A stretch of DNA of 64,000 nucleotides from positions 1,123,001 to 1,187,000 of the forward strand of contig NC_135552.1 in NCBI RefSeq assembly GCF_964340395.1, in the 5' to 3' direction. Positions 23,221 through 34,100 of the stretch are shown here, in pieces. How positions within the stretch are numbered: the stretch's first letter is position 1; every line of letters begins with the position of its first letter. The stretch is from Glandiceps talaboti. Its lineage: Eukaryota; Hemichordata; Enteropneusta; Spengelidae. The notes beneath the pieces are model-generated. The model saw nothing but the letters and a program-made list of their open reading frames with translations. It was not told the DNA's origin and searched no databases. The translations under genes and the position numbers were made by a program.

Positions 23221-23575
23221 GCTACTGTAACGATGCATTGGTGCTATTTTTTTGTTTTAATGAGTAATTTGCATAATTAATGAGTTCCAGTAATTAGACT
23301 ATATCTTGAGAATGCAAAAAACTTCAAATTTCATATAAATATAATTGCTGTATATACATACAGCAACCACAACAAATCATGTGTATTTGATGTACATTTT
23401 TATGTAGTTTTAGCTGTATGTGATGTGTAATTTGCAAGAATAGTCATTATTTTTTATGTAGGCAATATCTTTAGAATGCAACCTTTAAATGTCAGAACAC
23501 AAACTTTAGAACATGCTTTGATGGTAAATATAAAGAATTGCCTGTGTCCACGAAATCTTGTTGATGTAGCTTATT
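23221..23575 (-). repeat. Repeat family B fragment
   Basis: TTTGCATAATTAATGAGTT and TAATTAGACTATATCTTGAG are reverse-complement family B modules. About two units are present. Confidence 0.6.
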
Positions 23576-24045
23576 AGTCATCCGGACGGGGACTTATAGA
23601 TTGGGTTCCGTCTGTCCGTGCTTCCGTCCGTCCGTAAGTCCGTAAGTCCATCCGTCCGCAGCCGTTTCTTCAAGATGCCTGGACCGATTTTTTTCAAACT
23701 TGGTACAGGGACAACATGCTATGACATACATATGCACGTCAATTTGTTTTATGAAACAATCCAATATGGCCGCCTAGCAGCCATTTTGTTTGCGAATTTT
23801 CCGTGTCCAAAGCCATAACTCAGACATGCTTGAACAGATCTCATTCAAAGTTGGTATTAGCACAGTCTTCTATGACATACATGTGGATGTTCATTGTTGT
23901 CGTGATACGATCTGATATGGCTGCCTGGCAGCCATTTTGTTGGCGCAGTTTTCATGTCCAAAGCCATAACTCAGACATGCTTGAACAGAGTAGTGATATC
24001 AAAAACAACCATATGAGGCCAAACAACATTAACCAGGTTTGAAAA
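23575..24045 (+). repeat. Repeat family C (tandem 155-165-bp modules)
   Basis: A CCGTCCGTCCG-rich head leads into two successive modules with TTCAA-TTGGTA, CTATGACATACAT, ATGGCNGCC-GCAGCCATTTTGT and CCAAAGCCATAACTCAGACATG. Similar modules recur near 56940-57740 and 57900-57970. There is no coding capacity. Confidence 0.65.
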
Positions 24046-24089
24046 TGACAACATAAACCGCCAGTTCCTTAAAACCCAATCATAGTGGG

Positions 24090-24733
24090 GACTATGTCAT
24101 TTTCAATTACTTGTAATTTTGATGTTTAATTTGCACAATTAATTATTTTTAAGCAATATGTTAACTATGCAAACTTCGAATTTCATAAAGTTTCATATAA
24201 TTAATTTTCCAATTAAGGGATACATCATTTATCATATCTATAACTCAGAATCTTGCATTCCAACAATGTGTGTAGGAACAAAATCTATGGTTTCGCACTT
24301 ACGGGCGGCATTCAGTTCAAATCTTGTCAGTAATGAGGCTATATCTTCAAAGTGCATACTTCTAACTCTCAATATAATTTGGTATATACTTCAATTCAAA
24401 CATAACTAATCACATATGTTCTGAAAAGCTTGTTGATGTACCTAATGAGTTTTAATGATTCATTTGTATAATTAATGGTTTTCAGTAATTAGGCTATATC
24501 TTAAAAATTCAATTAAATTTGGTACATACATGTATTTCAAACAAAAGTAATTGCATATGGTCTGTTATATATACCCAATGGTAAGCTTTCTTTTCATCAC
24601 TTGACCTTTGACTTTGATCTCCACATACATTACCCTCAGAAATCACACTTGTCCAAAAAAACCTGTTACCATAATTTTTTTTTTAGTTTACTGAGTTATT
24701 TGCATAATTAGTGATTTTATCTTACAGGAGACA
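24090..24733 (-). repeat. Repeat family B fragment, left of a nested transposon
   Basis: Family B modules in reverse orientation (TTTGCACAATTAATTATT, GTAATTAGGCTATATC) run up to CTTACAGGAG at 24721-24730. The matching outer end resumes at 25837, so one element is interrupted by the transposon at 24734-25836. An internal terminus-like GCGGCATTCAG sits near 24307. Confidence 0.6.
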
Positions 24734-25836
24734 TTGTACAACTGACATTTGTAATAATTGCCGATATTTGTAATAAACTGACAACATTTGTAATAAATTC
24801 TGTGAACGACAATTGTAATAAAAATTGCCGATATTTGTAATAAATTTCAGAGAAAAATATGTAATAAACCTGCCGAAATTTGTAATAAGTTAAGGACGTT
24901 GCTCTCTGGTAGAGAAATGGAGTTACTCATCCTTTAACTTGGGGAGATAAAATATCGTCATTACAGTTTTTCCTAGAATCGATTTTGTCGTTCTTAGGGC
25001 ACTTGGCCCTTTGAGTCGTCTTCAATCAATTAATCTATCAATCTATCTATCGACTGACCGACCGACCGATCGAGTGATATAGATCGATCGATCGATCAAT
25101 CAATCAATCAATCAATCAATCAAACAATCAGTCAGTCAGTCAATAATAAGTCTACTTATCTACTTATCTACTTATCTACTTACTTACTTACTAGTACCTA
25201 TACCAAGTACATTCATATGCGGATTGATTGAAATATTAATAACTTGGTTAATTGTTCAATTAATTAGTATATTCATCAATTTAATTAATACTTCTTAAAT
25301 CTACTTTCGCTTGACGTGACCATTTTGCATTCTTGGATTTCTTTATTTAGATAACCCATGTCATCGTGTCAAAGGACCCTCCTCAATCTGATTAAAATCC
25401 GATGTAGATGTCGGCTAATCGTGCATTGCTATCTTACCATCATTATTTAGCTTGAATTGACCTTCGTAGTAGATGTTTACGTTTTTAGCCTGATCGCCTC
25501 CTTCTAAAAACGTAAACATCTACTACGAAGGTCAATTCAAGCTAAATAACGATGGTAAGATAGCAATGCACGATTAGCCAACATTTACATCGGATTTTAA
25601 TCAGATTGGACCCTCCTTAATGTAATTTTTTATTACAAAGTTCAGCAATTTTATAACTGTAACATCTCTTTTCTAAAATTTATTAATTTTTTATTATATT
25701 TGTCGTTCATAGAAATCATTACAAATTTCGTCAATTAATACAAATGTCGGTTTTATTACATGAAAAACAGGATTTTTATTACAAATATCGGCGTTATTAC
25801 AACTGTCGGCAGTTATTACAAATATCGGTTGTACAA
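24734..25836. mobile_element. Non-autonomous DNA transposon, 1.10 kb, with a long hairpin
   Basis: The ends are TTGTACAACTGACATTTG (left) and, reversed, TTGTACAACCGATATTTG (right). They are followed inward on both sides by several short direct repeats of TGCCGATATTTGTAATAA type. GACA at the left and GGCA at the right are the probable 4-bp target duplication, because removing the element restores the family B end CTTACAGGAGGCATTCAG. No transposase is encoded. The middle holds microsatellites (25030-25195) and a 105-bp-arm palindrome. Confidence 0.8.
25384..25608. repeat. Large palindrome, 105-bp arms, 15-base loop
   Basis: Arm 25384-25488 and arm 25504-25608 are reverse complements with only a few mismatches (near 25412-25420 and 25441). 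The loop is CCTGATCGCCTCCTT. A transcript across it would form a hairpin of about 105 bp. Confidence 0.85.
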
Positions 25837-25879
25837 GGCATTCAGTTTAAATCTGGTTCTTCATCTTGTGTTCTGATAG
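25837..25879 (+). promoter_or_regulatory. Family B end and splice acceptor region
   Basis: GGCATTCAGTTTAAATCTGG at 25837-25856 is the reversed outer end of a family B element. Only about 20 pyrimidine-rich bases (TTCTTCATCTTGTGTTCTGA) lie between it and the AG at 25878-25879 that opens the next exon. Confidence 0.55.
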
Positions 25880-26130
25880 AGGTGTCGCCTAAAGTAGAGT
25901 GTCAAACCCCTACACATATATGGAATGAAGAAGTGAGCAACTTGGCTAAGAAGGGTGATTGGAAACTAGTATACATTTTACTGAAAGGCGGTGGTAATGG
26001 ATATTCTTTTGGAGAAGGGGGTTTAGCCAAAGGATGTGACTGTCAAAGGATATCAATCCAGGATTACCTAACTTCAGGACATAGTGATCCCAATGTCAAG
26101 AAATATGACATGGTCAAGGCACTCCTTCAG
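25880..26130 (+). CDS. TRANK1-like exon a: start of the ankyrin region
   Basis: The exon enters in phase 1 (two bases complete a Glu codon) and leaves in phase 0 at CTTCAG/GTAAAT. It encodes about 84 residues, with IWNEEVSNLAKKGDWKLVY and a final YDMVKALLQ, the second helix of an ankyrin repeat that continues as NGAKADG in the next exon. The frame stays open for some distance either side, but the upstream part is transposon sequence and is not counted. The exon is flanked on both sides by family B ends in the same orientation. The family name rests on the joined product. Confidence 0.75.
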
Positions 26131-26261
26131 GTAAATCTAAAATCTAGTCAAACTTATTGTAATGATTCTAATAAATTGTGTCAAGTTTTCAATATGTCTA
26201 TTGATGAAATGAAATTTGCATTAATTTCCTATTTTGGCCATTTAACTCATTCATTTTTTCC

Positions 26262-26610
26262 TTCATAAGGAAGGAGATACTTTAGGGGGAGAAAAGTCTG
26301 TCTGTCTGTCTGTGTCATTGTTTTCTCCAAAATGGCTGGCTCAATTCAAACGAAATTCAACAGACGTGTTCCATAGGGTAATGGCAAGAACTGATTAGGT
26401 TTTGGTAAACATCCATGAATATTAATGAACAATTTATGTAATTAATGGTTTTCGATAATTAGGCTATATCTCAAGAATGCACACTTTAAATTCATTATAA
26501 CTTGGTACATACAGTTGTGATACCAAAGTGCATCTGTCCTGAAAATATTATTGATTTCGCTTTTAGTTTTAATAAGTTATTAGCATATTTTCGGTAATTA
26601 GATGCCGTGG
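26262..26610 (-). repeat. Repeat family B fragment
   Basis: TCCTTCATAAGGAAGGAG followed by CTTTAGGGGGAGAAAAGTC and a CTGT microsatellite is the reversed right end of family B (compare 17380-17475). Modules with TAATTAGGCTATATCTC follow. The opposite terminus motif GGCATTCAGTTTAAATCT lies at 27733, so later insertions may have pushed the element apart. Confidence 0.65.
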
Positions 26611-27154
26611 CCACACAAAAGAAAATTGTTGTTTCTGGTCAGGAAATGTTGCCTAAAGTGGTGTGACGACACAAATTTTTCGTTAATTGTTCATGATTAG
26701 TTCTACAGTTGTCTTCCCTGAAGTAGCAAATAATGTAGGGAGAGTTATTTTGTGTTTCCCTTGGATCTGCAGTCTGCAGTGGCTGGACAAACACGAGAAA
26801 AACAAAGATTGAGGTGGGGTATTTAAGTGATGCAATCTCCAGAAAACAATTTTTTTTCTTGGCCTTAAAATAGGTTTACAATGGGCGTGGTTCACAAACA
26901 GGTGAAATATTTATCATCATTTCAATTTCGTCAAATATGGACTTATCATTTTGAAATTTCACACACTAATGCGCAGATGAATAAAAAGAAATCGTATCTT
27001 TTTAGATTTTCGTTTAGAAGTTTAGGAAGTATTATATTGACCTCGAACCGTCTCCATTTTACTGTGTTCTTTTCTGATTTCTCTTGATAACAAACTACCG
27101 CTGTTTGTTGCAAGGCTTGTACATAATCATTTATCTAGCTCGGTATATTGTGGG

Positions 27155-27414
27155 TTGTCGGTGGCCAAGTGGTTGAACCACTTGCCTCTTAACACTGTGG
27201 TTGGGGTTCGAACCCCATTCAGGGTTCGATTAAATTTACCACGCTGTAAGTAAGAAGAGTGTTGTTCAGTTTGACTCTACCGAACAACGCAGGTTTTCCC
27301 CGGGTACTCCGGTTTACTCCTGCATTAACACTGAACCCATGAGGAATGGCCCTCACTGGACTTCTTGGGAGACAAGTGTTTAAATGCTTAAAGAACTATC
27401 CAGTATAAATAAAG

Positions 27415-27446
<32 letters not shown>

Positions 27447-27447
27447 C
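27155..27447 (+). mobile_element. tRNA-derived SINE
   Basis: A tRNA-like head has box A (GTGGCCAAGTGG, about 27161-27172) and box B (GGGTTCGAACCCC, about 27204-27216). The body contains TTTTCCCCGGGTACTCCGGTT (split block near 27292-27312), a core common in invertebrate SINEs. It ends in a TTA microsatellite at 27416-27447, the usual SINE tail. RNA polymerase III promoters are internal to such elements. The parent tRNA is not certain, though the arrangement resembles a long-variable-arm type. Confidence 0.85.
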
Positions 27448-27833
27448 TCAGGAAATAAATACACTCTCACATATTTATCAAGTGTAACAATCTATCATTT
27501 ATACTGAAATGTATGTTGTCAATTCAAAATATGGAAAATAGACCAAGCCTACGAAGAAAACTGTTGTTCACTGCCTACATAAAAATCGATATTTCTATTC
27601 AGCAGTCCATTGTGCATGGAGAATAAGAGGCAGGCATTTGAACAACATTTTTGATAAGTAATTTTCAATCGGACTTGAAAAATCACAGATATAGAGCTAA
27701 ATTTGCAAGACTATATACTCTTACATATGGAAGGCATTCAGTTTAAATCTTGTTTTCACTATTTAAACCCATTTTTATCACAGCTGAACAGAATACTCTG
27801 AAATTTTGTGGGATGGGCTTAGGGGTGTGGAGA

Positions 27834-28207
27834 TGATAATAATAACAATACTAATAATGTTGGTTTTTAAATAGTACACTGTGTTCAATGCGCTTTACAA
27901 TTATTACCCCCCAGCTCAGATCTATTTCGGTACAATGGCCCTTTACACTTCCTCAACTCCTTGGGGAGCATACATTCCATTGCAGCCTTTATATGCACAT
28001 AGGATTAAAGCATTCACATTGCAACCTCTATCCTACCAGGTCCCCAATTATACAGCTGGGTGGACTGAGGCACAGGCATGGTTCAAATCTTGTCCAAAAA
28101 CTTTTAGCCACTATTACACCAAGAAACAAATGGCAGCGATGGGGCTTGAACCTGCAACCTGTAGACTCCAAGCCGGCCATTCTAACCATTCGCCCATCAT
28201 AACTCCA
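27834..28207 (-). mobile_element. tRNA-derived SINE, minus strand
   Basis: Read on the minus strand, the head has GGGCGAATGGTTAGAATGGC (box A region, near 28175-28197) and GGTTCAAGCCCC (box B, 28141-28152). The 3' part reads TGTAAAGCGCATTGAACAC (near 27880-27900), resembling the LINE-derived tail shared by V-type SINEs, and the end is AATAATAAT-like. It sits within family A, whose modules resume at 28230. Confidence 0.8.
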
Positions 28208-28984
28208 CAAGATTTCTTTATGATGATATGATGATTCCATTAGTAATATGCAAGTTAGGGCTAAAAATATGTCTTTTTGGTCAAATATCTTTAATTCCAA
28301 AACTACAAAACAGATTGGGTTGAAATTTAATGGGTGTGCATCTGGTGTATAGATGAAGAAATATTAAGCATATTATAATGACCTCATGAGTGATATGCAA
28401 ATTATGTAAAAATGTGAATTTTGGCTCGAAATGTACTTGGTCAATTAGACTGAAATTTGGTGAGATGTTTTAAGAAGTGTTGTTCTGTAGATTTTCTTCA
28501 AATATTTTGACACAATTGGCCCTGGCAACCATCACCACACCCTTAGCAACAACCAAATGCCAGTATATTTTGCTAAAATAACATCTGGTATACCGGTAGG
28601 GAAGTGAGAAAACATTCAAAATATGTATGCAAATATCCCTAGCAACCATGACCACGCCCATAGTAATAGCCAAATGATTGTGTATTTTGCTAAGATAACA
28701 GGGATTAATAGACAAATGAACAAACATTCAAAACATGTGTGCAACTATAACTAGGAACAAGACCACGCCCATAGCAACAGCTATATGATGATGATCAATA
28801 TTGCAAAGATAACACCAGGGATTGATAAACGAGTGAACGAACATTCAAAAAATGTATGCAAATGTGTCTACCAACATGACCATGCCCATAGCAACAGTGA
28901 AAGTATTGCACATATTGCAAAAATAACAACAGGGCTGGATAGGCAACTGGGTAATCATTCAGTAAATGAACACCTATTATCTTT
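28208..28984 (+). repeat. Repeat family A, copy 3
   Basis: GTAATATGCAAGTTAGGGC, GGTTGAAATTTAATGGG and GCCCTGGCAACCATCACCAC modules are followed by three units with CACGCCCATAG-AACAG and GATAACA-CAGGGAT. The copy ends at CACCTATTAT, against CACCTATTGTTAG in copy 7. Confidence 0.7.
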
Positions 28985-29096
28985 ACGGCCGATATGGGTT
29001 TTGCGGACCAAGGTTGTGAGGCTGAAGGACCTGACTTTAGGAGGGGCTGTAAGTTGTACGACTGAGGTCTGCAAAACCCATATGTGGGTCGTTCAG
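28985..29096. mobile_element. Short foldback element in family A
   Basis: ATATGGGTTTTGCGGACC at 28992-29009 is the inverted partner of GGTCTGCAAAACCCATAT at 29066-29083, with one mismatch and weaker pairing further in. It sits exactly where family A is interrupted. The 18-bp arms and 56-base loop suggest a miniature inverted-repeat element. Confidence 0.6.
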
Positions 29097-29689
29097 GTTT
29101 TATCATAGACCTCTTGAAGTGCTAAGATATGTTTGTAATCAATAACTTTGACATTTTTATACTGAAAACAAAAATCATTGTTCGTTGTAAATGTCAACAT
29201 ATGCCAAGGCCTCATCACATGTATGGTCTGGTGGATTGATTTTGGTATGTTCATATATATCTCAAGCTCCTTGCACATACATACACACACATGCATTATT
29301 GAGTCACACGAAACACAAAAAATGAAAAACCCTCAGAAAACATGCAACAAAAAATTACTGTTATTAACAAGGTTTGGATTTAATAAAATTTATGATAATT
29401 TGACTATGTAAGAGATGTTTTGGAAAATGACATCGTAGACGGTTGAGTGCCTGTCATGATGAATGGCATGCATGCATGCCACGATTGAACAAAAATGTAA
29501 TCAAAAACATTGTGAAACCATGTACCAGGTCCTTTGTAACACTAAAATCGTCAAAAATCACAAATTGGAAACACTACCAGTATACTTGAGCCACTGACTA
29601 TCGTCCGATGCTAATAACAAACGTACACTTCCTCTTGTTCTAGGCATTTGATACAGTTACAATTTGCATGTAGCTTACAGCTGTTCATA

Positions 29690-29891
29690 ATCGTATGGAG
29701 CGGAGCAGACCATGTATCATTGACTTCACTATTTTTACATCATTGATCGAATCCAAAGCTTCCTTACCAATATTTGATGTAATTTCGCCACAGTCACCAA
29801 ATAGAATGCTGTTTAAGATCTTAGGAGGAATTTCCTGAAGCCACTGTTGAATATCGTAGGCTTCCACCATGATAGCATACACATTGTACAC
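29690..29891 (-). CDS. Possible first exon of an unknown minus-strand gene
   Basis: The minus-strand frame begins ATG at 29891 and encodes MYNVYAIMVEAYDIQQWLQE, then PPKILNSILFGDCGEITSNI, followed by a good donor sequence (ATTG/GTAAGGAAG) near 29763. The frame stays open to 29685. Its composition is protein-like, but no family is recognised and no second exon was found. It may be chance. Confidence 0.25.
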
Positions 29892-30346
29892 TTACAGGAT
29901 GCCAACAAGTTTTGCAACGTACATGCATAGCAATTAGCACGCATAGCAATGGCAAAGAAAGCAGTCCAAAATTCCCACAAGTGACCTTATTTGGGAAAGT
30001 AGGTCAGTGATATGGAAAATTACTGCCTGGCTAGAGCTCGCCATTTCTCCATAGCAATGCATGGGGACATGATTATAGATAGGCAAATGATAATCTCTAG
30101 CATATACATTAGATCAGCATATGGATAAATATTTATAAAAACTGTACATTTGTGCTATTTCTTCTCAATTTATTATTTAGAGAAAGTTTCATTTAGGTTC
30201 ATTTCATATATAAAATGACAAAGTTATCATCTTTTATGTGATGGAATATGACGTTTTGTTCATGTTTTAAATACCCTCTTTAAAATCGTCATGATAAATT
30301 ATTTATTACATAAAATCTCAATGATTAAACTATAGGCTTGTATTGT

Positions 30347-30818
30347 CTACAAGGACATTGTTTTTCAGCATGGTTGATTGTACTATACAGACACTACAAG
30401 GACATTGTTTTTCAGCATGGTTGATTGTACTATACAGACACTACAAGGACATTGTTTTTCAGCATGGTTGATTGTACTATACAGACACTACAAGGACATT
30501 GTTTTTCAGCATGGTTGATTGTACTATACAGACACTACAAGGACATTGTTTTTCAGCATGGTTGATTGTACTATACAGACACTACAAGGACATTGTTTTT
30601 CAGCATGGTTGATTGTACTATACAGACACTACAAGGACATTGTTTTTCAGCATGGTTGATTGTACTATACAGACACTACAAGGACATTGTTTTTCAGCAT
30701 GGTTGATTGTACTATACAGACACTACAAGGACATTGTTTTTCAGCATGGTTGATTGTACTATACAGACACTACAAGGACATTGTTTTTCAGCATGGTTGA
30801 TTGTACTATACAGACACT
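30347..30818 (+). repeat. 47-bp minisatellite, 10 copies
   Basis: The unit contains CTACAAGGACATTGTTTTTC and AGCATGGTTGATTGTACTAT. The copies are almost or wholly identical, which points to recent expansion or strong homogenisation. Confidence 0.95.
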
Positions 30819-31170
30819 TTAGGTACATGTATACAATGAATTATACCTGTCCATCAAATTGCAATGGTTAATTAAATGTATAATATACATTATCCTACCA
30901 ACAACATATTTCCCCAATTGTTGTTTTAGCAGCTAGAAGCTGATTCAGAAGCAGTTTTACTGTCTGTACACTGGAGTACAATTGTCCTTTTCAAATTCAG
31001 AGACTGATTGGCGACCATGGCCATCACCAGAACAAACCTGTTACTGCCCTTTTTACTCCATCTGGGTTCTCACCAGAAGTGAATTCAATGCTTGATTACA
31101 GTGTAACTTTGATTACAGTGTAGCTTCTAAGGGATTATTGTACAAGTCTAGCTTAGCCCGAGCAACTTTG

Positions 31171-34100
31171 AAATGGCATGCAATGTGTGCAGGGATGGCT
31201 AATCAATTACTCCATGTAATGTGTGCAGGGGTGCTAATCATTGTACTCCATCCAGTGTGTGTGCAGGGGTACTAATCAATGTACTCCATACAATGTGTGC
31301 AGGGGTGCTAATCAATGTACTCCATCCAATGTGTGCAGGGGTACTAATCAATGTACTCCATCCAATGTGTGCAGGGGTGCTAATCAATGTACTCCATACA
31401 ATGTGTGCAGGGGTGCTAATCAATGTACTCCATCCAATGTGTGCAGGGGTGCTAATCAATGTACTCCATCCAATGTACTCCATCCAATGTGTGTGCAGGG
31501 GTGCTAATCAATGTACTCCATCCAATGTGTGCAGGGGTACTAATCAATGTACTCCATACAATGTGTGCAGGGGTACTAATCAATGTACTCCATCCAATGT
31601 GTGCAGGGGTACTAATCAATGTGCTCCATCCAATGTGTGCAGGGGTACTAATCAATGTACTCCATCCAATGTGTGTGCAGGGGTACTAATCAATGTACTC
31701 CATACAATGTGTGTGCAGGGGTGCTAATCAATGTACTCCATCCAATGTGTGTAGGGGTACTAATCAATGTACTCCATACAATGTGTGCAGGGGTACTAAT
31801 CAATGTACTCCATCCAATGTACTCCATCCAATGTGTGTGCAGGGGTACTAATCAATGTACTCCATACAATGTGTGCAGGGGTACTAATCAATGTACTCCA
31901 TACAATGTGTGCAGGGGTGCTAATCAATGTACTCCATCCAATGTGTGCAGGGGTACTAATCAATGTACTCCATACAATGTGTGCAGGGGTGCTAATCAAT
32001 GTACTCCATCCAATGTGTGCAGGGGTGCTAATCAATGTACTCCATCCAATGTGTGTTAAGGGGTACTAATCAATGTACTCCATACAATGTGTGCAGGGGT
32101 ACTAATCAATGTACTCCATCCAATGTACTCCATCCAATGTGTGCAGGGGTACTAATCAATGTACTCCATACAATGTGTGCAGGGGTACTAATCAATGTAC
32201 TCCATACAATGTGTGCAGGGGTGCTAATCAATGTACTCCATCCAATGTGTGCAGGGGTACTAATCAATGTACTCCATCCAATGTGTGCAGGGGTGCTAAT
32301 CAATGTACTCCATCCAATGTGTGCAGGGGTACTAATCAATGTACTCCATACAATGTGTGCAGGGGTACTAATCAATGTACTCCATCCAATGTGTGCAGGG
32401 GTACTAATCAATGTACTCCATCCAATGTACTCCATCCAATGTGTGTGCAGGGGTACTAATCAATGTACTCCATCCAATGTGTGCAGGGGTGCTAATCAAT
32501 GTACTCCATCCAATGTGTGCAGGGGTGCTAATCAATGTACTCCATCCAATGTGTGTAGGGGTACTAATCAATGTACTCCATCCAATGTGTGCAGGGGTAC
32601 TAATCAATGTACTCCATGTAATGTGTGCAGGGGTGCTAATCAATGTACTCCATACAATGTGTGCAGGGGTGCTAATCAATGTACTCCATCCAATGTGTGC
32701 AGGGGTACTAATCAATGTACTCCATCCAATGTGTGCAGGGGTACTAATCAATGTACTCCATCCAATGTACTCCATCCAATGTGTGTGCAGGGGTACTAAT
32801 CAATGTACTCCATACAATGTGTGCAGGGGTACTAATCAATGTACTCCATACAATGTGTGCAGGGGTACTAATCAATGTACTCCATCCAATGTGTGTGCAG
32901 GGGTACTAATCAATGTACTCCATCCAATGTGTGTGCAGGGGTACTAATCAATGTACTCCATCCAATGTGTGCAGGGGTGCTAATCAATGTACTCCATCCA
33001 ATGTGTGCAGGGGTACTAATCAATGTACTCCATACAATGTGTGCGCAGGGGTACTAATCAATGTACTCCATCCAATGTGTGCAGGGGTACTAATCAATGT
33101 ACTCCATCCAATGTGTGTGCAGGGGTACTAATCAATGTACTCCATGCAATGTGTGCAGGGGTGCTAATCAATGTACTCCATCCAATGTGTGCAGGGGTGC
33201 TAATCAATGTACTCCATGCAATGTGTGTGCAGGGGTACTAATCAATGTACTCCATACAATGTGTGCAGGGGTACTAATCAATGTACTCCATCCAATGTGT
33301 GCAGGGGTGCTAATCAATGTACTCCATCCAATGTGTGCAGGGGTACTAATCAATGTACTCCATACAATGTGTGCAGGGGTACTAATCAATGTACTCCATA
33401 CATTGTGTGCAGGGGTTCTAATCAATGTACTCCATACAATGTGTGCAGGGGTTCTAATCAATGTACTCCATACATTGTGTGCAGGGGTACTAATCAATGT
33501 ACTCCATACATTGTGTGCAGGGGTTCTAATCAATGTACTCCATACATTGTGTGTGCAGGGGTTCTAATCAATTACTCCATCCAATGTGTGTGCAGGGGTG
33601 CTAATCAATGTACTCCATCCAATGTGTGCAGGGTGCTAATCAATGTACTCCATACAATGTGTGCAGGGGTACTAATCAATGTACTCCATCCAATGTGTGC
33701 AGGGGTGCTAATCAATGTACTCCATCCAATGTGTGCAGGGGTACTAATCAATGTACTCCATCCAATGTACTCCATACAATGTGTGTGCAGGGGTGCTAAT
33801 CAATGTACTCCATACAATGTGTGCAGGGGTGCTAATCAATGTACTCCATCCAATGTGTGCAGGGGTGCTAATCAATGTACTCCATCCAATGTGTGCAGGG
33901 GTGCTAATCAATGTACTCCATCCAATGTACTCCATCCAATGTGTGTGCAGGGGTACTAATCAATGTACTCCATACAATGTGTGCAGGGGTGCTAATCAAT
34001 GTACTCCATCCAATGTACTCCATCCAATGTGTGTGCAGGGGTACTAATCAATGTACTCCATACAATGTGTGTGCAGGGGTGCTAATCAATGTACTCCATC

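Noticed and set aside
25744-25879. The upstream part of the 174-codon ORF ending at 26268 as coding
   Set aside because: It reads through the right end of the transposon and the family B terminus. The coding exon starts at the acceptor at 25880.
27155-27230. Functional tRNA gene
   Set aside because: Box A and B are present, but the anticodon arm does not fold convincingly and a SINE body and TTA tail follow. It is a SINE head.
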